A DNA stretch of 50,365 nucleotides from an uncultured Eubacteriales bacterium (GCA_902492005.1 CABUJV010000013.1:1-50365); one strand, 5' to 3'; positions 25,176-34,317 are shown, counted from the first letter of the stretch. Numbers and translations are program-made. Notes: generated by a model from the letters alone, not told the origin.

Positions 25176-27155
25176 ATGCCGAATCGGCTGCAATATGAGA
25201 AATCGCCCTACCTGCTCCAGCACGCGGAAAACCCCGTGGACTGGCGGCCGTGGGGGGCGGACGCCTTTGAGGAGGCCTGCCGGGCGGACAAGCCGGTGCT
25301 GCTGAGCATCGGATATTCCACCTGCCACTGGTGCCACGTCATGGCCCATGAGTCATTTGAAGATGAGGCGGTGGCCAGGGCGGTCAACCGGGACTTTCTC
25401 CCCATCAAGGTGGACCGGGAGGAGCGGCCGGATGTGGATGCGGTCTATATGGCGGCCTGCATCGCCCAGACCGGCTCCGGCGGCTGGCCGCTCACCGTGC
25501 TGCTGACCCCGGAGCAAAAGCCCTTCTGGGCGGGGACCTACCTCCCCCGGCGGGAGCTGCTGTCCCTGCTGGACCAGGCGGCGCGGCTGTGGCGGGAGGA
25601 CCGTGGAACCCTGCTCGCCGCGGGGGATGCGCTGACCGAATTTCTCCGGCGGGAGGAGGCGGCCCGGCCCGGCGTGCCGAAACGGGAGCTGGCGGAGGCC
25701 GGAGCGGCCCTCTTTGGCCGGATGTTTGACCGGCAGTGGGGCGGCTTTGGCCAGGCTCCCAAGTTCCCGGCTGCACATAATCTTCTGTTTCTGCTCCGCT
25801 ACGCCGGGCGGACGGGGGACGAAGGGGCGCGGGAGATGGCGGAGAGTACCCTGGAGCATATGTACCGGGGCGGGCTCTTCGACCATGTGGGCGGCGGCTT
25901 TTCCCGGTATTCCACCGACCGGCAGTGGCTGGTGCCCCACTTCGAGAAGATGCTCTACGACAACGCCCTGCTGGCAATGGCCTACCTGGAGGCGTACCAG
26001 CAAAGCGGCCGCCCCTATTACCGGACCGTGGTCCGGCGCACGCTGGACTATGTGCTGGCGGAGCTCACAGACCCCCTGGGCGGATTCTGCTGCGGCCAGG
26101 ACGCCGACAGCGAGGGGGTGGAGGGAAAGTATTACGTCTTCACGCCGGAAGAGCTGCGGAGAAATCTGGGGCCGGAGGCAGAGGCCTTCTGCCGCCGGTT
26201 CGGCGTGACCGGCCGGGGCAATTTTGAAGGAAAAAGCATCCCCAACCTCATCGGCGCGCCGGACTGGGAGGCAGAGCCGGAGGGCCTGACGGCCCTTTTG
26301 ACCCGCGTGCGCAGTTACCGGCAGGGCCGGACGCGGCTGCATCGGGACGACAAGGTCCTCACCGCCTGGAACGGCCTGATGATTGCCGCCCTGGCCCGAG
26401 CGGGGCTGGCTCTGGAGGAGGGTCGTTACCTGGAGGCCGCGCAGCGGGCGGCGGCGTTCGTCCGGCGGGAGCTGACCGGCGCGGACGGCGGCCTGCTGGC
26501 CCGCTGGCGGGAGGGGGAGGCCGCCCATCCGGGCAAGCTGGAGGACTATGTGTTTTATGCCTGGGGGCTGCTGGAGCTCTATGGGGCCACCCTTCGGATC
26601 GACTGCTTCGAGGAAGCGGAGCAGACGGCCCGGCGGCTGCTGGAGGGCTTTTTTGACGAAGCTGGGGGTGGGTTTTACCCCTATGCCAAACAGGGGGAAC
26701 AGCTCATCACCCGGACCAAGGAGACCTATGATGGCGCCATGCCCTCCGGAAACGCGGCGGCGGCGCTGGTACTCTCGCGGCTGGCTCGTATGACCGGAGA
26801 GAATCGCTGGCGGGAGGCGGCAGAGCTCCAATTCCAATACTTGGCGGGAGCGATTCAGGACAATCCGGCGGGACATAGCTTTACCCTCCTGGCGCTGCTG
26901 GAGGAGCTCTGGCCTACCGCTGAGCTGGTCTGCACGTCGCAGGAAGTCCCGGCGGAGCTTGTGGCGTTTCTGGGGGAGCGGTCCCGCCCCGGCCTCACCG
27001 TCCTGGCAAAGACGCCGGAGAATGGGGCCAGACTGGCCGCGCTGGCGCCCTTTACGGCGGAGTACCCCTGCCCCACGGCAGGCGCGCGTTATTACCTGTG
27101 CCGGGAGGGCGCCTGCGCCGCGCCGGCAGAGCAGCTGGAGGACGTACGGGTGTAG
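25176..27155 (+). CDS. YyaL/DUF255 thioredoxin-domain protein
   Basis: 659-residue member of the family containing bacterial YyaL and mammalian SPATA20. The N-terminal thioredoxin-like domain starts NRLQYEKSPYLLQHAENPVDW and carries a CHWC active site in GYSTCHWCHVM, followed by a long (alpha/alpha)6 glycosidase-like region (APKFPAAHNLLFLLRY ... HVGGGFSRYSTDRQWLVPHFEKMLYDNA). Biochemical role unsettled; the length is full. The stop is TAG, showing that UAG works as a normal stop in this genome. Confidence 0.92.
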   Translation: MPNRLQYEKSPYLLQHAENPVDWRPWGADAFEEACRADKPVLLSIGYSTCHWCHVMAHESFEDEAVARAVNRDFLPIKVDREERPDVDAVYMAACIAQTGSGGWPLTVLLTPEQKPFWAGTYLPRRELLSLLDQAARLWREDRGTLLAAGDALTEFLRREEAARPGVPKRELAEAGAALFGRMFDRQWGGFGQAPKFPAAHNLLFLLRYAGRTGDEGAREMAESTLEHMYRGGLFDHVGGGFSRYSTDRQWLVPHFEKMLYDNALLAMAYLEAYQQSGRPYYRTVVRRTLDYVLAELTDPLGGFCCGQDADSEGVEGKYYVFTPEELRRNLGPEAEAFCRRFGVTGRGNFEGKSIPNLIGAPDWEAEPEGLTALLTRVRSYRQGRTRLHRDDKVLTAWNGLMIAALARAGLALEEGRYLEAAQRAAAFVRRELTGADGGLLARWREGEAAHPGKLEDYVFYAWGLLELYGATLRIDCFEEAEQTARRLLEGFFDEAGGGFYPYAKQGEQLITRTKETYDGAMPSGNAAAALVLSRLARMTGENRWREAAELQFQYLAGAIQDNPAGHSFTLLALLEELWPTAELVCTSQEVPAELVAFLGERSRPGLTVLAKTPENGARLAALAPFTAEYPCPTAGARYYLCREGACAAPAEQLEDVRV

Positions 27156-27221
27156 CAGGCAGGCATTGTATCCGTTTGCCCCGCAGTTTCATTGGCGGCT
27201 TGAGGTCTAAGCGAATAAAAA

Positions 27222-27261
27222 GCAAAGGCCGCGTATAACAGCAGTTATACGCGGCCTTTGC
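27222..27261 (-). terminator. 18-bp stem-loop, terminator read on the minus strand
   Basis: GCAAAGGCCGCGTATAAC (27222-27239) pairs perfectly with 27244-27261 around a 4-base loop. On the minus strand it is followed by TTTTTATTC, so it can end transcripts coming from the tRNA side; it may also end the DUF255 transcript. Confidence 0.75.
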
Positions 27262-27313
27262 CAACCTTGCAGCAGGGCAGAAAATACTTTTTCAGTCAAG
27301 GGTTTGCCAAAAA

Positions 27314-27404
27314 CCAAACCGAAGCCCAGCGTAAGTGCCCGTAAGGGGCAGGCCGCATCCGTAAGGCGTAAGGCCGCCAACGGCTGCGCTCCGGGTTCGG
27401 TTTG
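27314..27404 (+). other. structured element with GUAA loops (candidate RNA)
   Basis: CCAAACCGAA (27314-27323) pairs with TTCGGTTTGG (27395-27404). Inside are four GTAA tetranucleotides (27331, 27341, 27361, 27368), at least one capping a clear hairpin (TGCCC-GTAA-GGGGCA), and a GCCG-CCAA-CGGC hairpin. GUAA is a GNRA tetraloop only on the plus strand. It occupies most of the 328-base gene-free stretch between the DUF255 gene and the tRNA. No known RNA family recognised. Confidence 0.4.
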
Positions 27405-27443
27405 GAAGGGAGGAGCAGCAGAATGAGCGCGCTCTGACTTTTG

Positions 27444-27482
27444 AAAAAAAGTCGGAGCAAGCGATATGCCGCTTGCTCCGAC
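27444..27482 (-). terminator. terminator of tRNA-Arg
   Basis: Stem 27451-27463 with 27470-27482 (13 bp), then seven T on the minus strand. It begins directly after the tRNA CCA end. Confidence 0.9.
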
Positions 27483-27483
27483 G

Positions 27484-27560
27484 TGGTACGCCCGAAGGGA
27501 CTCGAACCCCCAGCCTTCAGAACCGGAATCTGACGCTCTATCCAATTGCGCTACGGGCGC
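27484..27560 (-). tRNA. tRNA-Arg (anticodon CCG)
   Basis: 77 nt on the minus strand with encoded CCA. Acceptor stem GCGCCCG pairs with CGGGCGT (a G-U at position 1), the D arm is TAGCGCAATTGGATAGAGC, the anticodon arm TCAGA-TTCCGGT-TCTGA gives anticodon CCG (reads CGG), and the T arm contains GGTTCGAGTCC. It has its own promoter and terminator. Confidence 0.95.
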
Positions 27561-27590
27561 GAACAATGTGACCGCGTCACACGTTTAATT

Positions 27591-27619
27591 ATTATAGCAG
27601 CCTTCTCGTGGTTTGTAAA
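27591..27619 (-). promoter_or_regulatory. tRNA-Arg promoter
   Basis: Minus strand TTTACA (27619-27614) and TATAAT (27596-27591) with 17-base spacing, about 30 bases before the mature tRNA. Confidence 0.85.
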
Positions 27620-28091
27620 GGGGGTAGAAAAGATTTTCTCGAATTGTCTTGCTGCACACAACCGAACTCACCGATTTTATTTGGCAGGCTCCGCATTCGA
27701 GGTGCGGTTTGATCCGCTTGCCGCAAGGCCATAGTTCTCCTACATGAGCTGCGCACGTGCGGAGCGCATCGATACAGGGCCGTGAAAATTGCTTGGTATG
27801 TCCGTTTTTTCAAGGATCGGCGCGGCACAAAAAGAATACGTATCCCGCCCTGCTGCTGTTCGAACAGCAGCAGGGCGGGATACGTAGTGGAAGGGAAGTC
27901 ATGAGCCTGTCGGCTTGCGGATCATGGCCTAAGGAGACCGATGATTATGATGGGGCTCTTTGGCAGAGGTTTCATTATTTTCGAAGGGAATTTTTATTGT
28001 CAGCGGTCAGTATAGAGCCGGAAAATGGGGCCGGTCATTGTGCTCAGATCCAATAGAACGACCTGAAATATGGTATTTGTTCATGACCGGG
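27620..28091. other. gene-free region between the tRNA promoter and the MFS gene
   Basis: No convincing coding sequence. It contains the 50-bp palindrome at 27837-27886 and, at 27687-27710, a short stretch with partial self-complementarity. The 205 bases between the palindrome and the MFS stop show nothing I can name. Confidence 0.6.
27837..27886 (-). terminator. 50-bp perfect palindrome, probable terminator of the hydrolase-MFS operon
   Basis: Two 25-base arms meet at TTCGAA with no spacer. On the minus strand it is followed by TTCTTTTTG, so it can terminate transcripts that end with the MFS gene 205 bases upstream. Confidence 0.7.
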
Positions 28092-29372
28092 CTACTGCGC
28101 CTTTACGCGGGACGTAGGAGGCTGCAAAACCTCTTTATAATTGACGAACAACAAAATGATGAGGCCGGCCAGAGCAACAAACGCCATAATTTTATAGCAA
28201 TTGATATAGCTCCCGGTTACCCGCACGAGGTAGGCGACCAGAGCAAATGTAAAGCCCTTTATGATGTTCCCGCCTGTGCCGACCACTCGGATACTTGCCG
28301 CAAATGCCTTTCTGCCAAATACGCTTGCGGTTGCAGAGGGGCAGAGATTTGAGATGGCTCCGCAGGAAGTGAGACCCAAAACTGCGGATACAATCGCGCA
28401 AGTCCTGCCAGCCGGGAGAACCAGACAAACTGCAAATCCGCCGATTTGAAGGCAGGCGTTGGCAATAATAGCCGCCTTGACACCGAAGCGCGTGTCGATC
28501 CAACCGATTCCCGTGCTGCCAATAAAAATGAGAAGCGCACATAGGCTGTAAAGGCTGAGCGCATCCGCTCTGGAAAAACTGTTCTCCATGAAAAAGTAAA
28601 CAGAGGTGGCAGTATAGGTCACGGTAGCAATACAGGTGATACCCATCCCGAAGATCAAAAGCCAAGTAGTCTTTGTCTGGAGGAGCATTTTCAGCGTCCA
28701 TCCACCGCCATCACTCGCCCCATCCATAGACATGGTGCCGTCCTTCAGCTCCTCTGCGGTAGGAGGGATATTATCTGGATATAGTCCTACTTCCTCCGGG
28801 GTATCTTTGACCCAGATCATAGACACAACGCCCAGGATGACCATCAATGCGCCCAGGAAGGTCATGGAAGCACGATACCCAACGGTGTCAAAACCCAGGG
28901 AAAGGACTTTGACCATTACGACGCCCGCAAGAGCAATACCGCAGGTAGAAAAACCAAGCATAATGCCTTTTTTGCGGGGGAACCAGGTTGCAATCAGGGT
29001 ATTTGTCGTATTTTGTGCGTACCCGCATCCAGCGATATGAGAAAATACCATGGCAACCAGATAGCCTGTCACAGTGGTGGCCCACCCAAGAAGCATTGTG
29101 CCGAGAACGCCGCCAATGATAAGCGACACAACGGTCACTTTCTTCACGCCATATTTCATGACGATCTGGGCGACGAATGCACCCACAATTGGTCCGACAA
29201 GCGCAGCGGGCGTATTGATGGCGAGCAGCGACTCCTGGTCAATGCCATTTAAGGAGGCGAACGTTCCCACGATCGTATTGATGCCGTTGGTTGTAATGCC
29301 AACATAAAACAGGTACATTAAAAAGGAGTGAAACACAAAAGAGTATCCCAAAGCGAAACTTCTTTTTTTCAT
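28092..29372 (-). CDS. MFS transporter, oxalate/formate antiporter-like
   Basis: 426 residues, 12 membrane segments. Sequence patches (GPIVGAFVAQIVMKYGVKKV, ATWFPRKKGIMLG, GCGYAQNTTNT) resemble the OFA/monocarboxylate branch of the MFS, which moves organic acids. It starts 63 bases after the hydrolase stop, separated by a 15-bp stem, and is probably co-transcribed from the sigma-54 promoter at 31400. The likely role is uptake of the pathway substrate or exchange for a product; the substrate is unknown. Confidence 0.85.
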   Translation of the reverse strand: MKKRSFALGYSFVFHSFLMYLFYVGITTNGINTIVGTFASLNGIDQESLLAINTPAALVGPIVGAFVAQIVMKYGVKKVTVVSLIIGGVLGTMLLGWATTVTGYLVAMVFSHIAGCGYAQNTTNTLIATWFPRKKGIMLGFSTCGIALAGVVMVKVLSLGFDTVGYRASMTFLGALMVILGVVSMIWVKDTPEEVGLYPDNIPPTAEELKDGTMSMDGASDGGGWTLKMLLQTKTTWLLIFGMGITCIATVTYTATSVYFFMENSFSRADALSLYSLCALLIFIGSTGIGWIDTRFGVKAAIIANACLQIGGFAVCLVLPAGRTCAIVSAVLGLTSCGAISNLCPSATASVFGRKAFAASIRVVGTGGNIIKGFTFALVAYLVRVTGSYINCYKIMAFVALAGLIILLFVNYKEVLQPPTSRVKAQ

Positions 29373-29398
29373 ACAGAGTCTCCTTCAATTGTTTTTTC

Positions 29399-29431
29399 TT
29401 TATTTCCCCGCCCGCAGGGCGGGGAAATAAA
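29399..29431 (-). other. intercistronic stem-loop between hydrolase and MFS genes
   Basis: A perfect 15-bp stem with a GCA loop and no T run on the minus strand. It more likely sets relative transcript stability of the two cistrons than ends transcription. Confidence 0.55.
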
Positions 29432-29435
29432 TGAT

Positions 29436-31196
29436 TTAACGTTCAGAAGAGGGAACCACTGGAATTAGAATGTAGGAAGGACGAACTTCATCTGCAAAAA
29501 GAGTGGTCTTTCCGCCAAAAATATGTTCAGGGCGATTGGGCTCGTATTTGTGGGTAAAGGGACCGCAGCCGCGGACAACACCGCCCAACCCCAACCCGGC
29601 GGGCCAGGGACCGTCCCCTGCAAGCTCATGGTCACAGCCGCTGATGGTAAAGCCCAGGCGATAACCAACCGGGACAACAATACTGGTGGGCCAGATTTCC
29701 ACATTCAGCTCATATGTTTTGCCCGGGGTAAGAAGCTGGCGCTCGTCGTGGGTATGATAGGGTTGGTAGAACGTGGACTTTTCGGGGTCCATCTTTCGAT
29801 GGGAGGCGCGAAGCCAGCCGGTTGCAATAAAGGTATGCGGGTCGTTGGAGCCGGCGAACGTGACATCATTTCCCTCCGGGTCCAGAAGGCGCAGTGTGAC
29901 AAAGATGTCGGCGTCACAGGTGGAAGACGCAATGAACAGTCTGGCCGCCAAGGGGCCTGTAATCTCCAACTCCTTTTCAGCGGGAGGCGCCAGATAAGTA
30001 GCGCCGTCGCCCATTGCATCAAACGTAATATAGTCGCTGGAAACAGGTTTACCAGCAAAGCTCATGGAATCGTTGTTGAGGTAAAGCTTGGTCCACTGAG
30101 TACGCGCCAGCGGCCACTCGTTCTCCTCGCGGTCCACGAAAACCTCATCTGGATGGCGGACCCGAAGCATCACAGGAGGACGGTGCCAAGTGTCCTCACC
30201 CTTGAGGTAATGATCAAAGAAATCCCGCTGAAGCTTTTCACCGTAATCGGTATAATACTCCGCGAAATGTTCTCTTCCATGCACCTCCAGCCACTTTTCT
30301 TTGCTGCCCGCATCAAGATAGCCCATGATATTTCCGCGCAGATGCAGACCGTTTCCGCCCCAGTTGCCCATGGAGAGGATGGGGACTTTAATTTTGGAGA
30401 CGTCTGGCGTGCGCTCTTCATAATACTTGTCCATCATTGTATGCTCGTTGGTATAAGTGGCGAAGTCGTGCCGGTTCTTTTCCAGCTCCTCTTCTGAAAG
30501 AGTCTCGGGACCGGAAGCCCATTCACCGGTCACAGGATTCTTCAGCCCACGCTCACCACAGCCATGTTGATTGATTGTAATCTGAGAGGGCCACCAGAGC
30601 CGGCTGATGTCGCTCATGATGCCGCCATGGTAGTGCTGCTCCCGGTAGAAATCCGTCATACCCTCTACGGGACAAATGGCTTTCAGATGGGGGGGATTCA
30701 GCTCTGCGACCTGCCACTGGTTAATTGCGAGGTACGAAATGCCCGACCCACCGACATTGCCGTTGCTCCAAGGCTGAGTCCCCGCCCATTCAATGCATTC
30801 AAAGTAGTCCTGTTTCTCCTGCGGGGAATAGATGTTCATATAGCCGGGGGAACGGCCGGTGCCGCGGACATCGACGCGCACACACACATAGCCGTACTCG
30901 CGGGTCCAGCGTTCCGGATTCGGACATTCCCAGCACTGATATTTATTGGTGTTGTTGGCCAGCACTTCCGGGTATTTGGCTTCGATCGTTTTCCATGCAC
31001 CAAAATAGGGACCGTTTTCATCGTAGAATGCAATTCCCTTTCCGTAAGGGGTGACCGAAATCAAAACCGGATATCTGCCTTCTTCAATGGGTCGAAAGAC
31101 GTCAGCGCGGAGTACATTGCCATCGCTCATGGTAATTGGCACGTCCCACTCAATACGCATTCCATCCTTGATCTCTGTTCTATAAATTTTGTCCAT
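29436..31196 (-). CDS. CocE/NonD family hydrolase (X-Pro dipeptidyl-peptidase S15-like)
   Basis: 586-residue serine hydrolase. The alpha/beta-hydrolase core holds VLISVTPYGKG, VRVDVRGTGRSPG (oxyanion region) and the nucleophile in GSGISYLAINQW; the C-terminal ~200 residues form the jelly-roll PepX_C domain (LYLNNDSMSF ... GYRLGFTISGCDHELAG). Relatives cleave esters, amides or acyl-peptides. No signal peptide, so cytoplasmic. A sigma-54 promoter lies ~200 bases upstream. In the island it probably opens an ester or amide of the imported compound; the specificity cannot be read from sequence. Confidence 0.88.
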   Translation of the reverse strand: MDKIYRTEIKDGMRIEWDVPITMSDGNVLRADVFRPIEEGRYPVLISVTPYGKGIAFYDENGPYFGAWKTIEAKYPEVLANNTNKYQCWECPNPERWTREYGYVCVRVDVRGTGRSPGYMNIYSPQEKQDYFECIEWAGTQPWSNGNVGGSGISYLAINQWQVAELNPPHLKAICPVEGMTDFYREQHYHGGIMSDISRLWWPSQITINQHGCGERGLKNPVTGEWASGPETLSEEELEKNRHDFATYTNEHTMMDKYYEERTPDVSKIKVPILSMGNWGGNGLHLRGNIMGYLDAGSKEKWLEVHGREHFAEYYTDYGEKLQRDFFDHYLKGEDTWHRPPVMLRVRHPDEVFVDREENEWPLARTQWTKLYLNNDSMSFAGKPVSSDYITFDAMGDGATYLAPPAEKELEITGPLAARLFIASSTCDADIFVTLRLLDPEGNDVTFAGSNDPHTFIATGWLRASHRKMDPEKSTFYQPYHTHDERQLLTPGKTYELNVEIWPTSIVVPVGYRLGFTISGCDHELAGDGPWPAGLGLGGVVRGCGPFTHKYEPNRPEHIFGGKTTLFADEVRPSYILIPVVPSSER

Positions 31197-31399
31197 ACTT
31201 ATTTCCCCATTATAATAAAATTTGCAGACGATTTTAAAGTATATCTGCTTCGTTCACGCTTGGTTACTGGAGCAATGACCGCAGAAGGACCTTGCGATCG
31301 GCGTTTGAAAGCCCCATCTCTCACTTCCTATCTCCCAGTATGCAGATTTAGCACGATGCGCGCTCATAGATGCAACGAAACCCTCTGCCTCTAGAAAAC

Positions 31400-31415
31400 A
31401 GCAAATTTCATGCCA
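31400..31415 (-). promoter_or_regulatory. sigma-54 promoter of the hydrolase-MFS operon
   Basis: Minus strand TGGCATGAAATTTGCT matches the -24/-12 consensus TGGCACR-N4-TTGCW with GG and GC exactly 10 bases apart. It is about 200 bases before the hydrolase ATG. Confidence 0.8.
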
Positions 31416-31507
31416 GAAAAATATTTGAAAAATGGCCAGGTATTGCTCCGTATACGCCGCCTAAATTCCCGCCGGACAGGCTCGGAATCGCAATTTAAGA
31501 TCTTTAA

Positions 31508-31694
31508 TGTACACAAAAGTAAACATGACGGTAAATCCTGAAATCCTTGCAGAGATTGGTCTCCAATCGTGTCTGCATATTGCAAGTGTACACAAAAACT
31601 CACAGATGCTGGCGCCGTCAAAAAAGGGGGATTCCCCGTTGGATTTGCGGCTTTTTCTTTGCTCACTCGCCAAAAATGTACACTTTTGGATACA
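31508..31694. repeat. candidate activator-binding repeats upstream of the hydrolase
   Basis: TGTACACAAAAGTAAACA (31508-31525), TGTACACAAAAACTCACA (31587-31604) and an inverted partial copy ACTTTTGGATACA (31682-31694) lie 95-280 bases upstream of the -24 element, the usual distance of enhancer sites. The 13-mer ACAAAAGTAAACA recurs at 34319-34331. The rest of the 632-base gap between the hydrolase and ABM genes is AT-rich and shows no gene. Confidence 0.5.
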
Positions 31695-31786
31695 TTTTTT
31701 GCTTGATAAACCTGCAAAAGCCAGGATAGACCGCGCGATAACCTGGGACTCCCATAAATTGTTTAATTCTAAATCTCGAATATCAA

Positions 31787-31818
31787 AGGGGCCGGTGTGT
31801 TTCTACACAACGGCCCCT
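31787..31818 (-). terminator. terminator of the ene-reductase-ABM operon
   Basis: AGGGGCCG (31787-31794) pairs with CGGCCCCT (31811-31818) with further GTGT/ACAC pairing inside; a modest T-rich stretch follows on the minus strand. Confidence 0.7.
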
Positions 31819-31828
31819 CTGCTGTCGG

Positions 31829-32128
31829 TTAATCTGCCGTTTCTTCTGCACGATAAGACTGGATGATCATGGAACCCTCTATCAGATAGGGTCTACGTGC
31901 TTCCGAAAATTGTTTGTATACCGTACTGGTCTGATGTGCCCTTACAGCTTCCGGAGAAGTCCACTTTTCAATTACAATCATCTCATTTTCGTTTTCTATG
32001 GATGGAAGCTGCAAGTATTCAATATTGCCATCCTCTGTTCGGGCATAAGTCTGCATTTCTTTGGCTAATGCCAGCACGAGGTCTCTTGAGCCCGGTTTCA
32101 CGCAATATCGCACGGTCAATAAAATCAT
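31829..32128 (-). CDS. ABM-domain monooxygenase-like protein (YgiN type)
   Basis: 99-residue dimeric alpha/beta-barrel protein of the antibiotic biosynthesis monooxygenase family: MILLTVRYCVKPGSRDLVLA, NIEYLQLPS, and MIVIEKWTSPEAVRAHQTS are the typical segments. Members act as cofactor-free quinol monooxygenases or heme/small-molecule binding proteins; in a strict anaerobe a non-oxygenase role is likely. AAGGAG lies six bases before the ATG; the frame is open to 32269 without a start signal. It follows the ene-reductase by 76 bases. Confidence 0.85.
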   Translation of the reverse strand: MILLTVRYCVKPGSRDLVLALAKEMQTYARTEDGNIEYLQLPSIENENEMIVIEKWTSPEAVRAHQTSTVYKQFSEARRPYLIEGSMIIQSYRAEETAD

Positions 32129-32204
32129 ATGTATCTCCTTAAAACATATTGTTATTCGATTCTTTTCAGAAAAACTGTAAAATAAATTCTCAATTTGGCA
32201 TGCG

Positions 32205-34151
32205 TCACAGATGCTTTGCGCAGTAATAGCCATCTCTGACTGCGGAGGCAATATTGCCGGGTTTTGCACGGTCCCCTATGGAAAAGATAGTATCAAACTG
32301 TGCCTCGAGTTTTGAAAACAGTTCCCGATTGGAGTATACTCCAATGGCTGAAATAACAACCTCGCACTCCACGGTCTCAGATGTCCCCTGTATGAGGTCC
32401 TGGATTTGTGCAGCATGGTCGCCGATCCTTTGCAGCTGACAGCTTGTCCGAATCTTCACGCCGGCTTGAGAGAGGCCTCTGGCCATTTTTTGGGCATTGC
32501 TGGCGAAGATATTTCCGCCCACATGAGAGGCCATCTCAATAATTGTTATTTCATTTTGATGTTCCGCCAGAAGCTCGGCCGTCTCCAGACCTGTCATACC
32601 GCCGCCGACAATCAGGACCTTTTTCCCCTCCACCGTTTCCTTTCCTGCAAGCACATGGTGTGCGGTTATAATTTTTTCCATTCCATCAACAGGGGGAATT
32701 ATGGGCTGCCCCCCAGTAGCCAGGATGACGGCATAGGGATCAAGGCGCTTTAGCGCATCAACCTCCGCCTCCGTTATTCTGCAGCCTAGTTTCAAAGTAA
32801 TATTTTTATTTTGTGCAAGCTGGGCGCTATAATAGTGCAGCAAGTTGTCAATGCGAAATTTTCCAGGGGCCTTATTCGCCAACTGCAGGGAGCCGCCTAT
32901 TTCATCGGCTTGGTCCATCAGCAGAACGCGAAAACCCCGATTCGCCGCAGTCAGCGCAGCTTGAATGCCGGCCGGACCGCACCCGATGACAACCACAGTT
33001 CCATTTGCAGGCTTCAGGGGTTCCAAATTGTCGATTTCTCTTCCCGCAGTCGGATTCACCGCGCACCGGATCTGGGCATGATTCGCCATGACCGATTGCG
33101 CACAATAGTTACAGGAAAGACATGGCCTAATATCCTTCGTCCGGCCGCCCCTTGCCTTATTGGCCCACTCCGGGTCCGCCGTAAGCTGGCGTCCTAAAAC
33201 GGCAAAGTCAGCTACGCCGGATTCCAGCATGGCCTCTGCTTCATCGGGTGTTTTGATTTCGTTTGGACCCAGAAGCGGCACATCTACGCAGCGCCGAAAA
33301 TGCGCAAAGATCTCATTGCGCCACCCGCTTACGAGCTCAGGGCCTCCAATCCGATCTGGACTCCCAACTGTAACATGGATCGCGTTCGCTCCGTTTTGCA
33401 CCAAATACTTGGCTACCTGGCCCATATAAGCGAGGTCACCTTCTCCTTCATACCCCTCGCCATCGAAGCCATTTAATCTGACGGTCACTGGGTATCCCCG
33501 CGGGACCTTTTCCCGTATGCCGCGCAGGATTTCTAGAACAATTCTGCACCGATTTTCCAGGCTGCCCCCGTATAGATCCGTCCGTCCATTTTTAGCGGGG
33601 TTAATGAACTGAGAAAGTAAATAGTGGTGTGCGCAGTGTACCTCTACCCCGTCAATGCCGGCCCAATAAGCAAATTCGGAGGCACGTATATAGCTGTTCA
33701 CAATTTGTTGAATTTCGTCCACGCTCAGCTCCCGAGCAAGAGGTGCTGACTGTGGTGCAGCCGGAATATGGGTGCTGCTGGAAACCGGCTGGTGGCCTTG
33801 ATTGTATTCTATCTTTGCTTTACTGCCAGGATGCTGAAGCTGGACGAATATTTTTGTTCCATAGTCATGCACGCGGTCGGCCAACCGCTGCATGGCCAGC
33901 GCATGCTCATAGCTTTGCAGATAGGCCTGCCCAGGAATCGCTATTCCGCCTAGTTCCGGACCGCAGACAGCCACTGAGCCTGTAATAATCAGGCCGCACC
34001 CCCCTTTGGCTTTCGCCGCGTAATACTCAATTGCCTGTTGCGAAACATCACCACCAGTCCCACTTAAGGATTCATCCATTGGAGATAACACGATCCTATT
34101 TTTCAGTTCTAAGCCATTGATTTTTCCTTTTTGAAACAGGTTTGCATACAC
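32205..34151 (-). CDS. Old Yellow Enzyme / 2-enoate reductase family Fe-S flavoprotein
   Basis: 648 residues in three parts: an N-terminal FMN TIM barrel (about 1-330; NGLELKNRIVLSPM, EVHCAHHYLLSQFINP), a [4Fe-4S] cysteine cluster (CLSCNYC then Cys 12 residues on, near residue 350), and C-terminal FAD/NAD domains with VVIGCGPAGIQAA and LIVGGGMTGLETAE. Family members reduce C=C bonds of enoates, dienoyl-CoA, bile acid intermediates, or flavonoids and isoflavones. GTG start at 34151 with GGAGGAAA upstream. The sigma-54 promoter is about 70 bases upstream. Substrate unknown. Confidence 0.9.
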   Translation of the reverse strand: MYANLFQKGKINGLELKNRIVLSPMDESLSGTGGDVSQQAIEYYAAKAKGGCGLIITGSVAVCGPELGGIAIPGQAYLQSYEHALAMQRLADRVHDYGTKIFVQLQHPGSKAKIEYNQGHQPVSSSTHIPAAPQSAPLARELSVDEIQQIVNSYIRASEFAYWAGIDGVEVHCAHHYLLSQFINPAKNGRTDLYGGSLENRCRIVLEILRGIREKVPRGYPVTVRLNGFDGEGYEGEGDLAYMGQVAKYLVQNGANAIHVTVGSPDRIGGPELVSGWRNEIFAHFRRCVDVPLLGPNEIKTPDEAEAMLESGVADFAVLGRQLTADPEWANKARGGRTKDIRPCLSCNYCAQSVMANHAQIRCAVNPTAGREIDNLEPLKPANGTVVVIGCGPAGIQAALTAANRGFRVLLMDQADEIGGSLQLANKAPGKFRIDNLLHYYSAQLAQNKNITLKLGCRITEAEVDALKRLDPYAVILATGGQPIIPPVDGMEKIITAHHVLAGKETVEGKKVLIVGGGMTGLETAELLAEHQNEITIIEMASHVGGNIFASNAQKMARGLSQAGVKIRTSCQLQRIGDHAAQIQDLIQGTSETVECEVVISAIGVYSNRELFSKLEAQFDTIFSIGDRAKPGNIASAVRDGYYCAKHL

Positions 34152-34217
34152 GGGATTTCCTCCATTCCGATTTGTTCTATGCGAGTCGCGAAGATCCGCT
34201 GATACCATAAAATAACC

Positions 34218-34232
34218 GCAATTATGATGCCA
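34218..34232 (-). promoter_or_regulatory. sigma-54 promoter of the ene-reductase operon
   Basis: Minus strand TGGCATCATAATTGC: GG and GC 10 bases apart, strong match. The transcript would start about 55 bases before the GTG start. Confidence 0.82.
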
Positions 34233-34317
34233 ACTCAGATCGTTGCGACGCCGGTACATACGTTCTTAAAACGACGTCCGGGCTTGGCCTGTACCGTGCT
34301 TCGGCTGCTTGAATGGG

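Noticed and set aside
27567..27582. TGTGACCGCGTCACA, a CRP-like palindrome upstream of the tRNA
   Set aside because: The spacing is five, not six, it lies downstream of the tRNA transcript start, and CRP control of a tRNA in a clostridium is unlikely. Treated as chance or a leader hairpin.
31507..31866. 119-codon plus-strand ORF upstream of the hydrolase
   Set aside because: AT-rich, no ribosome binding site, overlaps the ABM gene end and the terminator; no family match.
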